In this document: positions 37,037 to 45,634 of the stretch, piece after piece | How the letters are laid out: every line of letters begins with the position of its first letter | Position numbering within the stretch: position 1 is the first letter of the stretch | DNA from: Chersky-840 sp050011815 | Lineage (GTDB): Bacteria > Actinomycetota > Acidimicrobiia > Acidimicrobiales > UBA8190 | NCBI GenBank assembly: GCA_050011815.1 | Contig: JBEKIJ010000001.1 | Span: forward strand, 1 to 64,000 | Direction of reading: 5' to 3' | Length of the DNA: 64,000 nt | Notes under the pieces: model-generated | What the model saw: the letters and a program-made list of their open reading frames with translations, nothing else | What the model was told of the DNA's origin: nothing | Databases searched by the model: none | Translations under genes and position numbers: made by a program

Positions 37037-37587
37037 TGCTCGACGGACAATTCGAAGAGCGCACCATCCGGGTGAACCGGGTCGCCAAGGTGGTCCAGGG
37101 CGGGCGCCGGTTCTCCTTCACGGCCCTCATGGTCGTGGGGGACGGCAACGGGCGCGTGGGCCTCGGCTACGGCAAGGCCAAAGAAGCCGGCCTGGCGGTG
37201 CAAAAGGGCATCGAAGAAGCCCGCAAGAACATGTTCGACGTCCCCCTGGCGGGGTCGACGATCACCCACCCGGTGATGGGTGTGGCCGGTGCCGGTCGCG
37301 TCATGCTGAAGCCGGCATCCCCGGGTACCGGCGTCATCGCCGGCGGGGCGGCGCGCGCCATCCTCGAGATGGCGGGCATCCACGACATCTTGTGCAAGTC
37401 CCTCGGCTCCTCCAACGGCATCAACGTCGCCCATGCCACCATCGCCGGCCTGAAGTCGCTCAAGCGGCCCGAGGACGTGGCCCGTCTACGGGGCCTGCCG
37501 GCCGACCAGTGCGTGCCCCGCGGCGTCCTGCGCGCCTATCGGGAGCGCCAGCGTGCCTCCGACCTGTTCCAGGAGGTGCCCACGTGA
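37036..37587 (+). CDS. rpsE: 30S ribosomal protein S5
   Basis: 183 residues. The double-stranded RNA-binding-like N-domain carries RVAKVVQGGRRFSFTALMVVGD, followed by the loop GNGRVGLGYGKAKE. The C-domain carries PASPGTGVIAGGAARAILEMAG. S5 supports decoding fidelity and mRNA entry. The stop overlaps the rpmD GTG (GTGA). Confidence 0.97.
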   Translation: MLDGQFEERTIRVNRVAKVVQGGRRFSFTALMVVGDGNGRVGLGYGKAKEAGLAVQKGIEEARKNMFDVPLAGSTITHPVMGVAGAGRVMLKPASPGTGVIAGGAARAILEMAGIHDILCKSLGSSNGINVAHATIAGLKSLKRPEDVARLRGLPADQCVPRGVLRAYRERQRASDLFQEVPT

Positions 37588-37937
37588 GCGCGGCCAAGAC
37601 GCCGTCGTCGACCGCGGCCGAGGGTCATCTGCGGGTCACCCAGGTTCGTTCGGGCATCAGCACCAAGCCCAAGCACCGGGCCACGCTGCGGGCCCTGGGG
37701 CTTCGGGGCGTGGGTCGCAGCCGGGTCCTTCCCGACCGGCCCGAGGTCCGGGGCATGGTGGCGCGGGTTCCCCATCTCGTGACGGTGGAGGGCGCCGACG
37801 AGACCGAAGCCGCCGAGCAGCGCGAGCGTTCGGCCTCGGCGCGTCGGGCCCGGCGCGCCTCGGAGGGCTCGGCGCCCGTCGAAGCATCGGCGCCTCCCGC
37901 CAAGAAGGCGCGCCGCGCCGACAAGGAGACCTCATGA
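37584..37937 (+). CDS. rpmD: 50S ribosomal protein L30 with C-terminal extension
   Basis: 117 residues against about 60 usual. The L30 fold spans about residues 16-70 (LRVTQVRSGISTKPKHRATL, then RALGLRGVGRSRVL and MVARVPHLVTVE). About 45 residues follow, rich in Glu, Ala, Arg and Ser, with a Lys/Arg cluster near the end. The short N-terminal leader is also extra. It overlaps rpsE and rplO by 4 nt each. Confidence 0.93.
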   Translation: MSAAKTPSSTAAEGHLRVTQVRSGISTKPKHRATLRALGLRGVGRSRVLPDRPEVRGMVARVPHLVTVEGADETEAAEQRERSASARRARRASEGSAPVEASAPPAKKARRADKETS

Positions 37938-38422
37938 AACTCCATGACCTGCGCCCGCCGGCGGGATCCAACCGGCCCAAGCGGCGGGTGGGACGGGGGA
38001 TCGCCGGCAAGGGCGGGAAGACCGCGGGCCGGGGCACCAAGGGCACCGGCGCGCGCGGCAACGTGCCGCCGGGGTTCGAGGGTGGGCAGTTGCAACTGGC
38101 CCAGCGGATCCCCAAGCTCAAGGGCTTTCACAACCCCTTCCGGGTGGAGTACGCGGTGGTGAACCTCGACACGCTCGACGCGTTCGGAGGCGACGAAGCG
38201 ACCCCGGCCACGCTCAGTGCCGTCGGGCGCGTCCGGAAAGGGGCCCTGGTGAAGGTGCTCGGGCGGGGTGAGCTGCACCGCGCCGTGCGGGTGCAGGTGC
38301 ATGCCGTCTCGGCCTCGGCCCGCGCCGCCATCGAGGCCGCCGGCGGCAGCGTCGAGATCCTGCCCATGCCCTTCGGCCACGGACGTCCGCCGGCGCGGGG
38401 CAACGCGCTCACCAACCGGTAG
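37934..38422 (+). CDS. rplO: 50S ribosomal protein L15
   Basis: 162 residues. It starts MKLHDLRPPAGSNRPKRRVG, with the Gly/Lys-rich GKGGKTAGRGTKGTGARG and PGFEGGQLQLAQRIPKLKGF. The C-terminal globular domain ends near VEILP and a short extra tail follows. It is a late-assembly 50S protein beside secY, as is usual. Confidence 0.96.
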   Translation: MKLHDLRPPAGSNRPKRRVGRGIAGKGGKTAGRGTKGTGARGNVPPGFEGGQLQLAQRIPKLKGFHNPFRVEYAVVNLDTLDAFGGDEATPATLSAVGRVRKGALVKVLGRGELHRAVRVQVHAVSASARAAIEAAGGSVEILPMPFGHGRPPARGNALTNR

Positions 38423-38466
38423 CCTCGTACTTCCCGGGTACCGGTGCGCAGCGAGGAGGAGGGGCG

Positions 38467-39756
38467 TTGCTCTCGAGCCTGAAGAACATCTTCAAAGTTC
38501 CCGACCTGCGCAACAAGGTTCTCTTCACGCTGCTCATCATCGGGCTCTACCAGCTCGGCGCCAACCTGATCGTCCCGTTCATCTCCATCTCCCAGGTCCA
38601 GGCCCTCGAGGCATCGGCCAAGCAGGCCGGCATCCTGGGCTTCCTCAACCTGTTCTCGGGGGGCGGCCTGCTCCGGATGGCCCTGTTCGGGCTGGGCATC
38701 ATGCCCTACATCACGAGCTCGATCATCATCCAGCTGCTGTCCACGGTGATCCCCAAGCTCGAGGAGTGGCGGGACCAGGGTGCGGTCGGGCAGAAGAAGC
38801 TCACCCAGACCACCCGGTACCTGACCATCGGCTTGGCCCTGTTGCAGTCGGCCGGCCTCGTCTACGTGTTCCACAACGGCGGCGGTGGTCTGCTCGGCAC
38901 CAAGAACGTCGACCTCATCCCCAACTTCACGCTGTGGAAGGGCGGGTTCATCTGCCTGACGCTCACGGCCGGGACGGCGTTCGTGATGTGGCTCGGTGAG
39001 CTCATCACCCAGCGCGGCATCGGCAACGGGATGTCGATCATCATCTTCGCCAACGTCACCGCCGGCATCCCCGCGGGCGGCACCGCCGTGCTCACCCAGG
39101 GCGGGAGCCTCAAATTCGGCGTCATCGTGGCCGTCACCCTGATCCTGCTCGTCGTGGTGGTCTTCATGGAGCAGGGTCAGCGGCGCATCCCCGTCACCTT
39201 CGCCAAGCGGGTGGTCGGTCGGCGCCAATACGGGGGATCCTCCACCTATATCCCGCTCAAGGTCAACCAGTCGGGTGTGATCCCGATCATCTTCGCCAAC
39301 TCCCTGCTCTACATCCCGGTGCTGCTGGCCAACATCATCCCGTGGACGGGCTTCCGCACCTTCGTCAACAACCACATCACCCCGACGAGCCTCCTCTACG
39401 TCGTCTCCTACGGTGTGCTGATCTTCGCCTTCACCTTCTTCTACGTGTACGTGGCGTTCGACCCGCACCAGCAGGCCGACATCATCCGCAAGCAGGGCGG
39501 ATACATCCCGGGCATCCGGCCCGGCCCGCCCACCGAGCGCTATCTGGCGCGCATTTTGAACCGCATCACCGTTCCTGGTGGCCTCTACCTGGCCGTGGTG
39601 GCCGTGTTGCCCTCACTGCTGATGGCACTGTGGAACATTCAGGGCTACCCGTTCTACGGGACGACGTTGCTGATCGCCGTGGGTGTCTCGCTCGAGACGA
39701 TGCGGCAGATCGACAGCCAGCTGATGATGCGGAACTACGAGGGTTTCCTCAAGTAG
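38467..39756 (+). CDS. secY: Preprotein translocase subunit SecY
   Basis: 429 residues with ten hydrophobic helices. SecY signature 1 is in the plug and helix-2 region (LFGLGIMPYITSSIIIQLLS) and signature 2 is GNGMSIIIFANVTAGIP. The channel cytoplasmic loops RRIPVTFAKRVVG and FYVYVAFDPHQQADI precede KQGGYIPGIRPGPPTERYL. The start is TTG 38467 with a strong GGAGGAGGGG ahead of it; the family N-terminus (LSSLKNIFKVPDLRNK) begins here. It partners with SecE encoded at 11.4 kb. Confidence 0.96.
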   Translation: MLSSLKNIFKVPDLRNKVLFTLLIIGLYQLGANLIVPFISISQVQALEASAKQAGILGFLNLFSGGGLLRMALFGLGIMPYITSSIIIQLLSTVIPKLEEWRDQGAVGQKKLTQTTRYLTIGLALLQSAGLVYVFHNGGGGLLGTKNVDLIPNFTLWKGGFICLTLTAGTAFVMWLGELITQRGIGNGMSIIIFANVTAGIPAGGTAVLTQGGSLKFGVIVAVTLILLVVVVFMEQGQRRIPVTFAKRVVGRRQYGGSSTYIPLKVNQSGVIPIIFANSLLYIPVLLANIIPWTGFRTFVNNHITPTSLLYVVSYGVLIFAFTFFYVYVAFDPHQQADIIRKQGGYIPGIRPGPPTERYLARILNRITVPGGLYLAVVAVLPSLLMALWNIQGYPFYGTTLLIAVGVSLETMRQIDSQLMMRNYEGFLK

Positions 39757-39762
39757 CTGACG

Positions 39763-40437
39763 GTGGTACCCGGCGTCAGGCTCGTGGTCCTCGGCAAACA
39801 GGGGGCCGGCAAAGGAACTCAGTGTGTGCGTCTGTCGCACCACTACGTCGTTCCCCACATCTCCACCGGCGACATGCTGCGCGCCGCGGTGAAGACGGGA
39901 TCGGCCCTGGGCCTCAAGGTGAGAGAGACCATGGAGAACGGCGAGCTCCTCGGGGACGACCTCATCATCGAGATGGTCGCCGAACGGCTGGCCGAGCCCG
40001 ACGCCAGAGCCCGGGGGTTCATCCTCGACGGCTGCCCCCGCACCACCCAGCAGGCGGATTCCGTGGCTGCACTCTTGAGGCCCGGAGCCTTGGACCTCAC
40101 CGTCGACATCGAGGTGCCCACCGCCCAGGCCCTGCGCCGCCTGGCCAGTCGTCGGGTGTGCACGGACTGCGGCGCCAACTACTCGGTGTCGAACCCACCC
40201 AAGGTCAACTGGACGTGCGACGTCTGCGGAGGCGAGGTCATCCAACGCCAGGACGACACCGAGGAGGCCATCCGGCGCCGTCTCGAGCTCTACGAACGCC
40301 AGACCGCACCCCTCATCGAGTGGTACGAGTCCCGGGACCAGCTCGCTAAGGTCAGCGGCGTGGGCTCGCCCGACGCCGTGCTGCGCCGCATCATCCGGGC
40401 CGTCGAGGACCGCCGGGGCCGGGGCAAGACCCGATGA
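39763..40437 (+). CDS. adk: Adenylate kinase
   Basis: 224 residues, long-LID form. It makes 2 ADP from ATP and AMP. The P-loop reads GKQGAGKGT at residues 11-19, with Lys-Gln where GAPGAGKGT is usual. AMP-binding and core motifs are HISTGDMLRAAV and GFILDGCPRTTQQ. The LID has a zinc site with CTDC and CDVC. GTG start at 39763, 6 nt after secY. The stop overlaps map by 4 nt (ATGA). Confidence 0.95.
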   Translation: MVPGVRLVVLGKQGAGKGTQCVRLSHHYVVPHISTGDMLRAAVKTGSALGLKVRETMENGELLGDDLIIEMVAERLAEPDARARGFILDGCPRTTQQADSVAALLRPGALDLTVDIEVPTAQALRRLASRRVCTDCGANYSVSNPPKVNWTCDVCGGEVIQRQDDTEEAIRRRLELYERQTAPLIEWYESRDQLAKVSGVGSPDAVLRRIIRAVEDRRGRGKTR

Positions 40438-41174
40438 GGCGCACCGCCGAGGAGATCGCCAAGATGCGCCGCGCCGGCCGGGTGGTGGCAGAGATGCACG
40501 AGGCCACCCGCCAGGCCGCCAAACCGGGCGTCACCACCGCCGAGCTCGACGCCGTCGCCCGCGACGTGCTGCGCCGCCGGGACGCCAAGTCCAACTTCCT
40601 GCACTACCGCGGCTTCCCGGCGGTGATCTGCACCTCGCCCAACGACATGATCGTCCATGGCATCCCCGGCGGCTACGTCCTCCGAGAGGGCGACATCTTG
40701 TCGATCGACTGCGGGGCCATCATCGAGGGGTATCACGGAGACGCCGCCTTCACCATGGCCATCGGGGAGGTGACCCCCGAGGCGGCCCGCCTCATCGACA
40801 CCACCGAGCGCAGCCTGTGGGCCGGGATCGAGCAGCTGCGCCACGGGAACCGCCTCAACGAGGTGGGCCGGGCCGTCCAGGAGGTGGCCGAGGGAGCCGG
40901 GTTCTCGGTGGTCCGGGAGTACGTCGGGCACGCCATCGGGACCGCCATGCACGAGGAGCCCCAGGTGCCCAATTACTGGCCCGGCCAGGGAGGGCCCATG
41001 CTCAAGTCCGGCATGGTGTTCGCCGTCGAGCCCATGGTGAACGTCGGGGGGCCCGCCACCCGGATCCTCGAGGACCAATGGAGCGTCGTCACCGCCGACG
41101 GCAAGCTGTCGGCCCACTTCGAGCACACCATCGCCGTGACCGAGGACGGCCCCGAGGTTCTGACCCTGCCCTGA
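40434..41174 (+). CDS. map: Methionine aminopeptidase type I
   Basis: 246 residues. It removes the N-terminal Met from nascent proteins. All five metal ligands are identifiable: the two Asp in SIDCGAIIEGYHGDAAFT, His in GHAIGTAMHEEP, Glu in FAVEPM and Glu in HFEHTIAV. No N-terminal SH3-binding or zinc extension is present. The secY-adk-map-infA order is the classic one. Confidence 0.96.
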   Translation: MRRTAEEIAKMRRAGRVVAEMHEATRQAAKPGVTTAELDAVARDVLRRRDAKSNFLHYRGFPAVICTSPNDMIVHGIPGGYVLREGDILSIDCGAIIEGYHGDAAFTMAIGEVTPEAARLIDTTERSLWAGIEQLRHGNRLNEVGRAVQEVAEGAGFSVVREYVGHAIGTAMHEEPQVPNYWPGQGGPMLKSGMVFAVEPMVNVGGPATRILEDQWSVVTADGKLSAHFEHTIAVTEDGPEVLTLP

Positions 41175-41219
41175 GGCGCCCGGGGGCGACCCCCACCCCC
41201 CTGGGCAGCCAGGACGCCC

Positions 41220-41248
41220 TGGCCCGAACCCGTGCGGGGCGCTATGCT
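41220..41248 (+). promoter_or_regulatory. Candidate promoter for the infA-rpmJ-rpsM-rpsK-rpsD-rpoA-rplQ unit
   Basis: TATGCT (41243-41248) is a strong -10; TGGCCC (41220-41225) at 17 nt is a weak -35. It lies in the 230-nt gap between map and infA, which holds nothing else I recognise. Confidence 0.45.
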
Positions 41249-41392
41249 GGTAGGTCGGCTCGCCGAGCGGAGGCCCCCCTCCGGCTCGGTTGGCGGTGGG
41301 CCGATCACCGCCGTTCAAGGGTCCTCGGGTCCGGTCTGGTGTCGTCCCGGCCAATGGTGTCCCGATGCGCGGCGTGCCAGTCGACAAGTACG

Positions 41393-41398
41393 AGGAGG
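41393..41398 (+). promoter_or_regulatory. Shine-Dalgarno sequence deciding the infA start
   Basis: A perfect AGGAGG, followed by 6 nt and then CTG 41405. No ATG, GTG or TTG lies at a suitable distance in the infA frame. Confidence 0.7.
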
Positions 41399-41404
41399 AG
41401 TCAC

Positions 41405-41629
41405 CTGCCCAAGCCCAAAGAGGATGCGATCGTGCTCGAGGGGACGGTCGTCGAGCCGCTCCCGAACGCCATGTTCCGTGTCGAGCTCGAGAACGGCCAC
41501 AAGGTGCTTGCGCACAGCTCCGGCAAGATGCGCATGCACCGGATCCGGATCCTCCCGGGTGATCGTGTGCAGGTGGAGATCACGCCCTACGACCTGAGCC
41601 GCGGGCGGATCACCTACCGGTACAAGTAG
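41405..41629 (+). CDS. infA: Translation initiation factor IF-1 (apparent CTG start)
   Basis: 74 residues from the CTG, close to the usual 72-73. The OB-fold motifs are intact: AIVLEGTVVEPLPNAMFRVE, ENGHKVLAHSSGKMRMHRIR and GRITYRYK. The family N-terminus should be Met-(Ala)-Lys-Pro-Lys-Glu-Asp, which matches translation from CTG 41405 (x-PKPKED). An AGGAGG sits 6 nt ahead. The nearest in-frame ATG is at 41353 and would add 17 unrelated residues and bury the Shine-Dalgarno sequence in the gene. IF-1 occupies the A site during initiation. Confidence 0.92.
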   Translation: MPKPKEDAIVLEGTVVEPLPNAMFRVELENGHKVLAHSSGKMRMHRIRILPGDRVQVEITPYDLSRGRITYRYK

Positions 41630-41663
41630 TAGCCACAGCGAGTTCGAGGCAGGGAAGAGCGAG

Positions 41664-41777
41664 ATGAAAGTTCGGCCGAGCGTCAAGGCGATCTGCGAGA
41701 AGTGCAAGGTCATCCGCCGCAACGGCGTGGTGATGGTCATCTGCGAGAACCCCCGGCACAAGCAGCGCCAGGGCTGA
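41664..41777 (+). CDS. rpmJ: 50S ribosomal protein L36
   Basis: 37 residues: starts MKVRPSVKAICEKCKVIRR. The zinc ligands Cys11, Cys14, Cys27 and His32 are intact. GGAAGAG lies upstream. It is between infA and rpsM, the usual place. Confidence 0.96.
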   Translation: MKVRPSVKAICEKCKVIRRNGVVMVICENPRHKQRQG

Positions 41778-41820
41778 GCCAGCGCAGCGACTGACCAGGA
41801 CGAGAGGAGCGGCAACCTAA

Positions 41821-42201
41821 GTGGCACGGATCTCCGGTGTGGACATCCCTCGCGAGAAGCGGCTGGAGATATCCCTCACCTACATATTCGGCATCGGCCG
41901 GACCCGGGCGCAGCAGACCATCGCCGGGACCGACCTCAACGCCGACACCCGGGTACGGGACCTCACCGACGAGGAAGTCGTCCGTCTGCGGTCCTACATC
42001 GACACCAACTTCAAGGTCGAGGGCGACCTCCGTCGTGACATCGCCCAGGACATCAAGCGGAAGATGGAGATCGGCTGCTACGAGGGGGTGCGGCACCGCA
42101 AGGGCCTTCCCGTCCACGGCCAGCGCACCCACACCAACGCCCGCACCCGCAAGGGCCCCAAGAAGACCGTCGCCGGCAAGAAGAAGGTTCGGAAGCACTG
42201 A
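41821..42201 (+). CDS. rpsM: 30S ribosomal protein S13
   Basis: 126 residues. It starts MARISGVDIPREKRLEISLTYIFG (GTG codon) and ends with the basic tail HGQRTHTNARTRKGPKK. S13 bridges to 50S and contacts P-site tRNA. AGAGGAG is upstream. The stop overlaps rpsK (TGATG). Confidence 0.97.
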   Translation: MARISGVDIPREKRLEISLTYIFGIGRTRAQQTIAGTDLNADTRVRDLTDEEVVRLRSYIDTNFKVEGDLRRDIAQDIKRKMEIGCYEGVRHRKGLPVHGQRTHTNARTRKGPKKTVAGKKKVRKH

Positions 42202-42626
42202 TGGCCAAGACGCCCAAGGCAGCCAAGTCCACGACCAAGTCCACCGCCGTCCGCCGGCCCCGCAAGCGGGAGCGCAAGAACATCGCCTACGGCGTGGCGC
42301 ACATCAAGAGCTCGTTCAACAACACCATCATCTCCATCTCCGACCACGAGGGAAACGTGCTGGCGTGGGCCTCGGCCGGCAACGTCGGCTTCAAGGGATC
42401 GCGCAAGTCCACACCCTTCGCCGCCCAGCTCGCCGCCGAACAGGCGGCCCGCCGGGCCATGGAACACGGCGTCCGCAAGGTGGACGTGCTGGTCCGGGGC
42501 CCCGGATCGGGTCGAGAGACCGCCATCCGCTCGCTGGCCGCCGTCGGCATCGAGGTCGCCGGCATCAAAGACGTCACACCCATCCCGCACAACGGCTGCC
42601 GCCCCAAGAAGCGGCGCCGGGTCTAG
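42201..42626 (+). CDS. rpsK: 30S ribosomal protein S11
   Basis: 141 residues. It has GVAHIKSSFNNTIISISDHEG and GSGRETAIRSLAAVGIEVAGIKDVTPIPHNGCRPKKRRRV (in part, the family end). S11 is on the platform by the E-site codon. The N-terminal 20 residues are Lys/Thr-rich. Confidence 0.97.
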   Translation: MAKTPKAAKSTTKSTAVRRPRKRERKNIAYGVAHIKSSFNNTIISISDHEGNVLAWASAGNVGFKGSRKSTPFAAQLAAEQAARRAMEHGVRKVDVLVRGPGSGRETAIRSLAAVGIEVAGIKDVTPIPHNGCRPKKRRRV

Positions 42627-42651
42627 CGGGAACGGAAGGAGCACCACCGCA

Positions 42652-43299
42652 ATGGCGCGTTACACGGGTCCCGTCTGCCGGCTGTGCCGGCGCGAGCGGA
42701 CCAAGCTGTTTCTGAAGGGCGAGCGCTGCTACTCGCTCAAGTGCCCGGTCAGTGAGGCGGTCACCGACCGCCACAGCCGGGCCTACCCCCCGGGCGAGCA
42801 CGGTCGCGACCGCATGCGCCAGGGGTCGGAGTACCTGGCCCAGCTGCGCGAGAAGCAGAAGGCCCGCCGCATCTACGGGCTCCTCGAGCGGCAATTCCGC
42901 AACCTCTACGCCGAAGCCAGCCGCCAGCCCGGTATCACGGGGGAGAACCTCCTGCGCCTGCTCGAGCTGCGGTTGGACAACGTGACGTTCCGGGCCACCT
43001 GGGGTGCGAGCCGCGCCCAGGCCCGCCAACTGGTGCGCCACGGGCACATCCACGTGAACGGGAAGCGGGTGACGATCCCGAGCTACCGGGTCCGCCAAGG
43101 TGACGTCGTCACCCTCAAGCCCTCGTCGCGGGAGCTGTACTTCGTCCGACGGAACCTCGACACCCTGGATCGCCCCCTGCCCCTGTGGCTCGAGGCGGGC
43201 GAGGGCCGCACCCAGGTCCGGGTCACGGTGCTCCCCGAGCGCGAGCACATCGACGAGCCCGTACGCGAGTCGCTCATCGTCGAGCTCTACTCCAAGTAG
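42652..43299 (+). CDS. rpsD: 30S ribosomal protein S4, zinc-binding form
   Basis: 215 residues. The N-terminal zinc knuckle uses Cys9, Cys12, Cys26 and Cys31. The S4 RNA-binding domain has LELRLDNVTFRATWG and RQLVRHGHIHVNGKRV. S4 nucleates the 30S body and represses the alpha operon in E. coli. The Shine-Dalgarno sequence GGAAGGAG precedes the ATG. Confidence 0.97.
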   Translation: MARYTGPVCRLCRRERTKLFLKGERCYSLKCPVSEAVTDRHSRAYPPGEHGRDRMRQGSEYLAQLREKQKARRIYGLLERQFRNLYAEASRQPGITGENLLRLLELRLDNVTFRATWGASRAQARQLVRHGHIHVNGKRVTIPSYRVRQGDVVTLKPSSRELYFVRRNLDTLDRPLPLWLEAGEGRTQVRVTVLPEREHIDEPVRESLIVELYSK

Positions 43300-43358
43300 C
43301 CCGAGCCCCCACTCCGAGCCCCACACTCACCCCCCCACGACACCCAGGAGCCAGTCGC

Positions 43359-44297
43359 ATGCTCATCATCCAACGCCCCACCGTCGAGGCCATCGGCGAA
43401 GAAGAGGGCAACCGCCAGCGGTTCGCCGTGAGCCCTCTCGAGCCCGGTTTCGGCCACACGCTCGGCAACTCGATCCGCCGGACCCTGCTGTCGTCGATCC
43501 CCGGGGCGGCGGTGACCCAGGTCCGCTTCGACGACGCCCTGCACGAGTTCACGACCCTGCCCGGGGTCAAAGAGGACGTCACCGACATCATCTTGAACCT
43601 CAAGGACGTGGTCCTGCGGGTGCACGCCGACGACGCCCTCACCCTGCGCTGCGACAAGCGGGGGCCCGGGGACGTGTCGGCCGGGGACCTGCAGCTCACC
43701 GCGGACGTGGAGGTCCTCAACCCGGATCTCCACATCGCCACCCTCAACGGCAAAGGACGCCTGGCCATCGACGTCACCGTGGAGCGGGGACGGGGGTACG
43801 CCTCGGCGGAGCGCAACAAGCGCTCCAACACCATCGGCGTCATCCCCGTTGACTCCATCTTCTCCCCGGTGCGACGGGTGGCCTTCTCGGTGGAGCCGGT
43901 GCGGGTCGAGCAGTCGACCGACTTCGATCGCCTCGTCCTCGACATCGAGACCGACGGGTCGCTCACGCCCCGCGAGGCACTGGCCTCGGCCGGGGACACC
44001 CTGCGCTCCCTGGTGGGGTTGGTGGCCGACCTCGAGGACGAGCCCCAGGGCCTCGAGCTCGGCGAGGTGGGGACCTCGACGAGCGGCTCACCGGACCTCG
44101 ACCTCGCCATCGAGGACCTCGACCTGTCCGAGCGGCCCCGCAACTGCCTCAAGCGCGCCCAGGTCAACACCATCGGCGAGCTCGTGGAGCGGACCGCGGA
44201 GGATCTTCTGGCCATCACGAACTTCGGTCAGAAGTCCCTCGACGAGGTGATCCAGCGCCTCGACGAGCGGGGCCTGTCGCTCCGCGTCAAGGACTGA
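43359..44297 (+). CDS. rpoA: DNA-directed RNA polymerase alpha subunit
   Basis: 312 residues. The N-terminal dimerisation domain has EPGFGHTLGNSIRRTLLSSI and VTDIILNLKDVVLR. The C-terminal domain (about 245-312), with LSERPRNCLKRAQVNTIGEL and NFGQKSLDEVIQRL, binds UP elements and activators. ATG 43359 follows CAGGAG; the frame is open further upstream, across the rpsD end, but without conservation. Confidence 0.97.
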   Translation: MLIIQRPTVEAIGEEEGNRQRFAVSPLEPGFGHTLGNSIRRTLLSSIPGAAVTQVRFDDALHEFTTLPGVKEDVTDIILNLKDVVLRVHADDALTLRCDKRGPGDVSAGDLQLTADVEVLNPDLHIATLNGKGRLAIDVTVERGRGYASAERNKRSNTIGVIPVDSIFSPVRRVAFSVEPVRVEQSTDFDRLVLDIETDGSLTPREALASAGDTLRSLVGLVADLEDEPQGLELGEVGTSTSGSPDLDLAIEDLDLSERPRNCLKRAQVNTIGELVERTAEDLLAITNFGQKSLDEVIQRLDERGLSLRVKD

Positions 44298-44304
44298 GCC
44301 GGCC

Positions 44305-44658
44305 ATGCGTGGCACGCCCCGCAGGGGTCGGAGACTCGGTGGTGACGCCGCCCACCAGAAGGCCATGCTCGGCAACCTGGTGGCCTCGCTCATCGCCGCG
44401 GAGTCACTGGTGACCACCGAGGCCAAGGCCAAGGCCCTGCGACCGGTGGCCGAGAAGTGCATCACCGCCGCGGTGAAAGGCGGCGTGCACCGCCACCGCA
44501 ACGTGGTCGCCCTCATCAGGGACAAGGACATGGCGCACAAGCTCTTCGAGGAGATCGCCCCGCGCTACTCGGACCGACCCGGTGGCTACACCCGGATCCT
44601 GAAGCTCGGCCCCCGCCTGGGCGACAGCGCGCCCATGGCGCGCATCGAACTGGTTTGA
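44305..44658 (+). CDS. rplQ: 50S ribosomal protein L17
   Basis: 117 residues, standard. It has RRGRRLGGDAAHQKAMLGNL and the C-terminal RYSDRPGGYTRILKLGPRLGD. It lies at the tunnel exit. The stop TGA overlaps TTG 44655, the likely truA start. Confidence 0.97.
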   Translation: MRGTPRRGRRLGGDAAHQKAMLGNLVASLIAAESLVTTEAKAKALRPVAEKCITAAVKGGVHRHRNVVALIRDKDMAHKLFEEIAPRYSDRPGGYTRILKLGPRLGDSAPMARIELV

Positions 44659-45596
44659 CCCTGTTCGACCCCGACCTCACGGCCGCCCCCGAGGGTGCCG
44701 CCGGGGTGGGGTCGGCGGTGGCCGGGTCGGGCTCCTCGACCCCTGACCCCCTTCCCGACGTTGAGCCCGTCGCGCCGCAGACGCACCGACACGGCGAGGC
44801 CCTCCCGGCGCTGACCACGCGTCTGCGCTTGACGGTGTCCTACGACGGGGCCGGGTTCCGGGGATTTGCCGTCCAGCCCGGGCAGCGCACCGTGGCCGGC
44901 GCGCTGGCCGGCGCCATCGGCCTCGTCGTCGGCCACCCCGTGGACCTCGTGTGCGCAGGCCGCACCGATGCCGGGGTCCACGCCCAGAATCAGGTGGTGC
45001 ACGTCGACGTGCGCCAGGACGTCGACGTCGACCGGTTGGTGCGGTCGGTGAACACCCTCCTCAAGCCCTCGGTGGTGGTGCGGTCGGCCGAGGTGGCCCC
45101 GCCCGGCTTCGACGCCCGCCGCTCGGCCCGGGCGCGGCGCTACCGCTACCTCATCCTCGAGGACCTGACCCCTGACCCCTTGTTGGCGCCGACCTCGTGG
45201 CACGTCCCGGGGCCCCTCGACCTCCGGGCCATGGCCAGTGCCGCGGACGCCCTCCTCGGTGAGCACGACTTCAGGGCCTTCTGCCGGCGCGTGCCGGGGA
45301 CCGCCCCGGGGACCCCCATCCCCAGGCGTGTCCTCGACGCCCGCTTCGTCGAGATCCCCGTCCGCCCCGGCGAGCTCGGCCCCGGTGCCCGTCTGCTGCG
45401 GTTCGACATCGCCGCCACGTCGTTCTGCCACCAGATGGTCCGGTCGGTGGTGGGGACCCTCGTCGAGGTCGGCCGGGGCCGCCGGCGGGCGTCGGACGTC
45501 AACTGGCTCCTCCAGAGCGGCGACCGGTCCCGGGTGGGAGGGGTCATCGCCCCGCCCCAGGGCCTGTGCCTGGTCGGCGTGGATTACGACGAATGA
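44655..45596 (+). CDS. truA: tRNA pseudouridine synthase A
   Basis: TruA converts U38-U40 of the tRNA anticodon arm to pseudouridine. The catalytic Asp is in CAGRTDAGVHAQNQVVH. The core starts near TRLRLTVSYDGAGFRGF and ends GLCLVGVDY. From TTG 44655 the protein has 313 residues, with about 55 Pro/Ala/Gly-rich residues before the core. That start overlaps the rplQ stop as TTGA, in keeping with its neighbours, but GTG codons about 17 codons later are also possible, so the start is uncertain. Confidence 0.88.
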   Translation: MTLFDPDLTAAPEGAAGVGSAVAGSGSSTPDPLPDVEPVAPQTHRHGEALPALTTRLRLTVSYDGAGFRGFAVQPGQRTVAGALAGAIGLVVGHPVDLVCAGRTDAGVHAQNQVVHVDVRQDVDVDRLVRSVNTLLKPSVVVRSAEVAPPGFDARRSARARRYRYLILEDLTPDPLLAPTSWHVPGPLDLRAMASAADALLGEHDFRAFCRRVPGTAPGTPIPRRVLDARFVEIPVRPGELGPGARLLRFDIAATSFCHQMVRSVVGTLVEVGRGRRRASDVNWLLQSGDRSRVGGVIAPPQGLCLVGVDYDE

Positions 45597-45634
45597 GAGC
45601 CGATCGGGTCGAGGGGTCCTCGGACCTGCGCCGT

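Noticed and set aside
41353..41629. ATG 41353 as the infA start
   Set aside because: It adds 17 residues unlike IF-1 and leaves the perfect AGGAGG inside the gene; CTG 41405 fits better.
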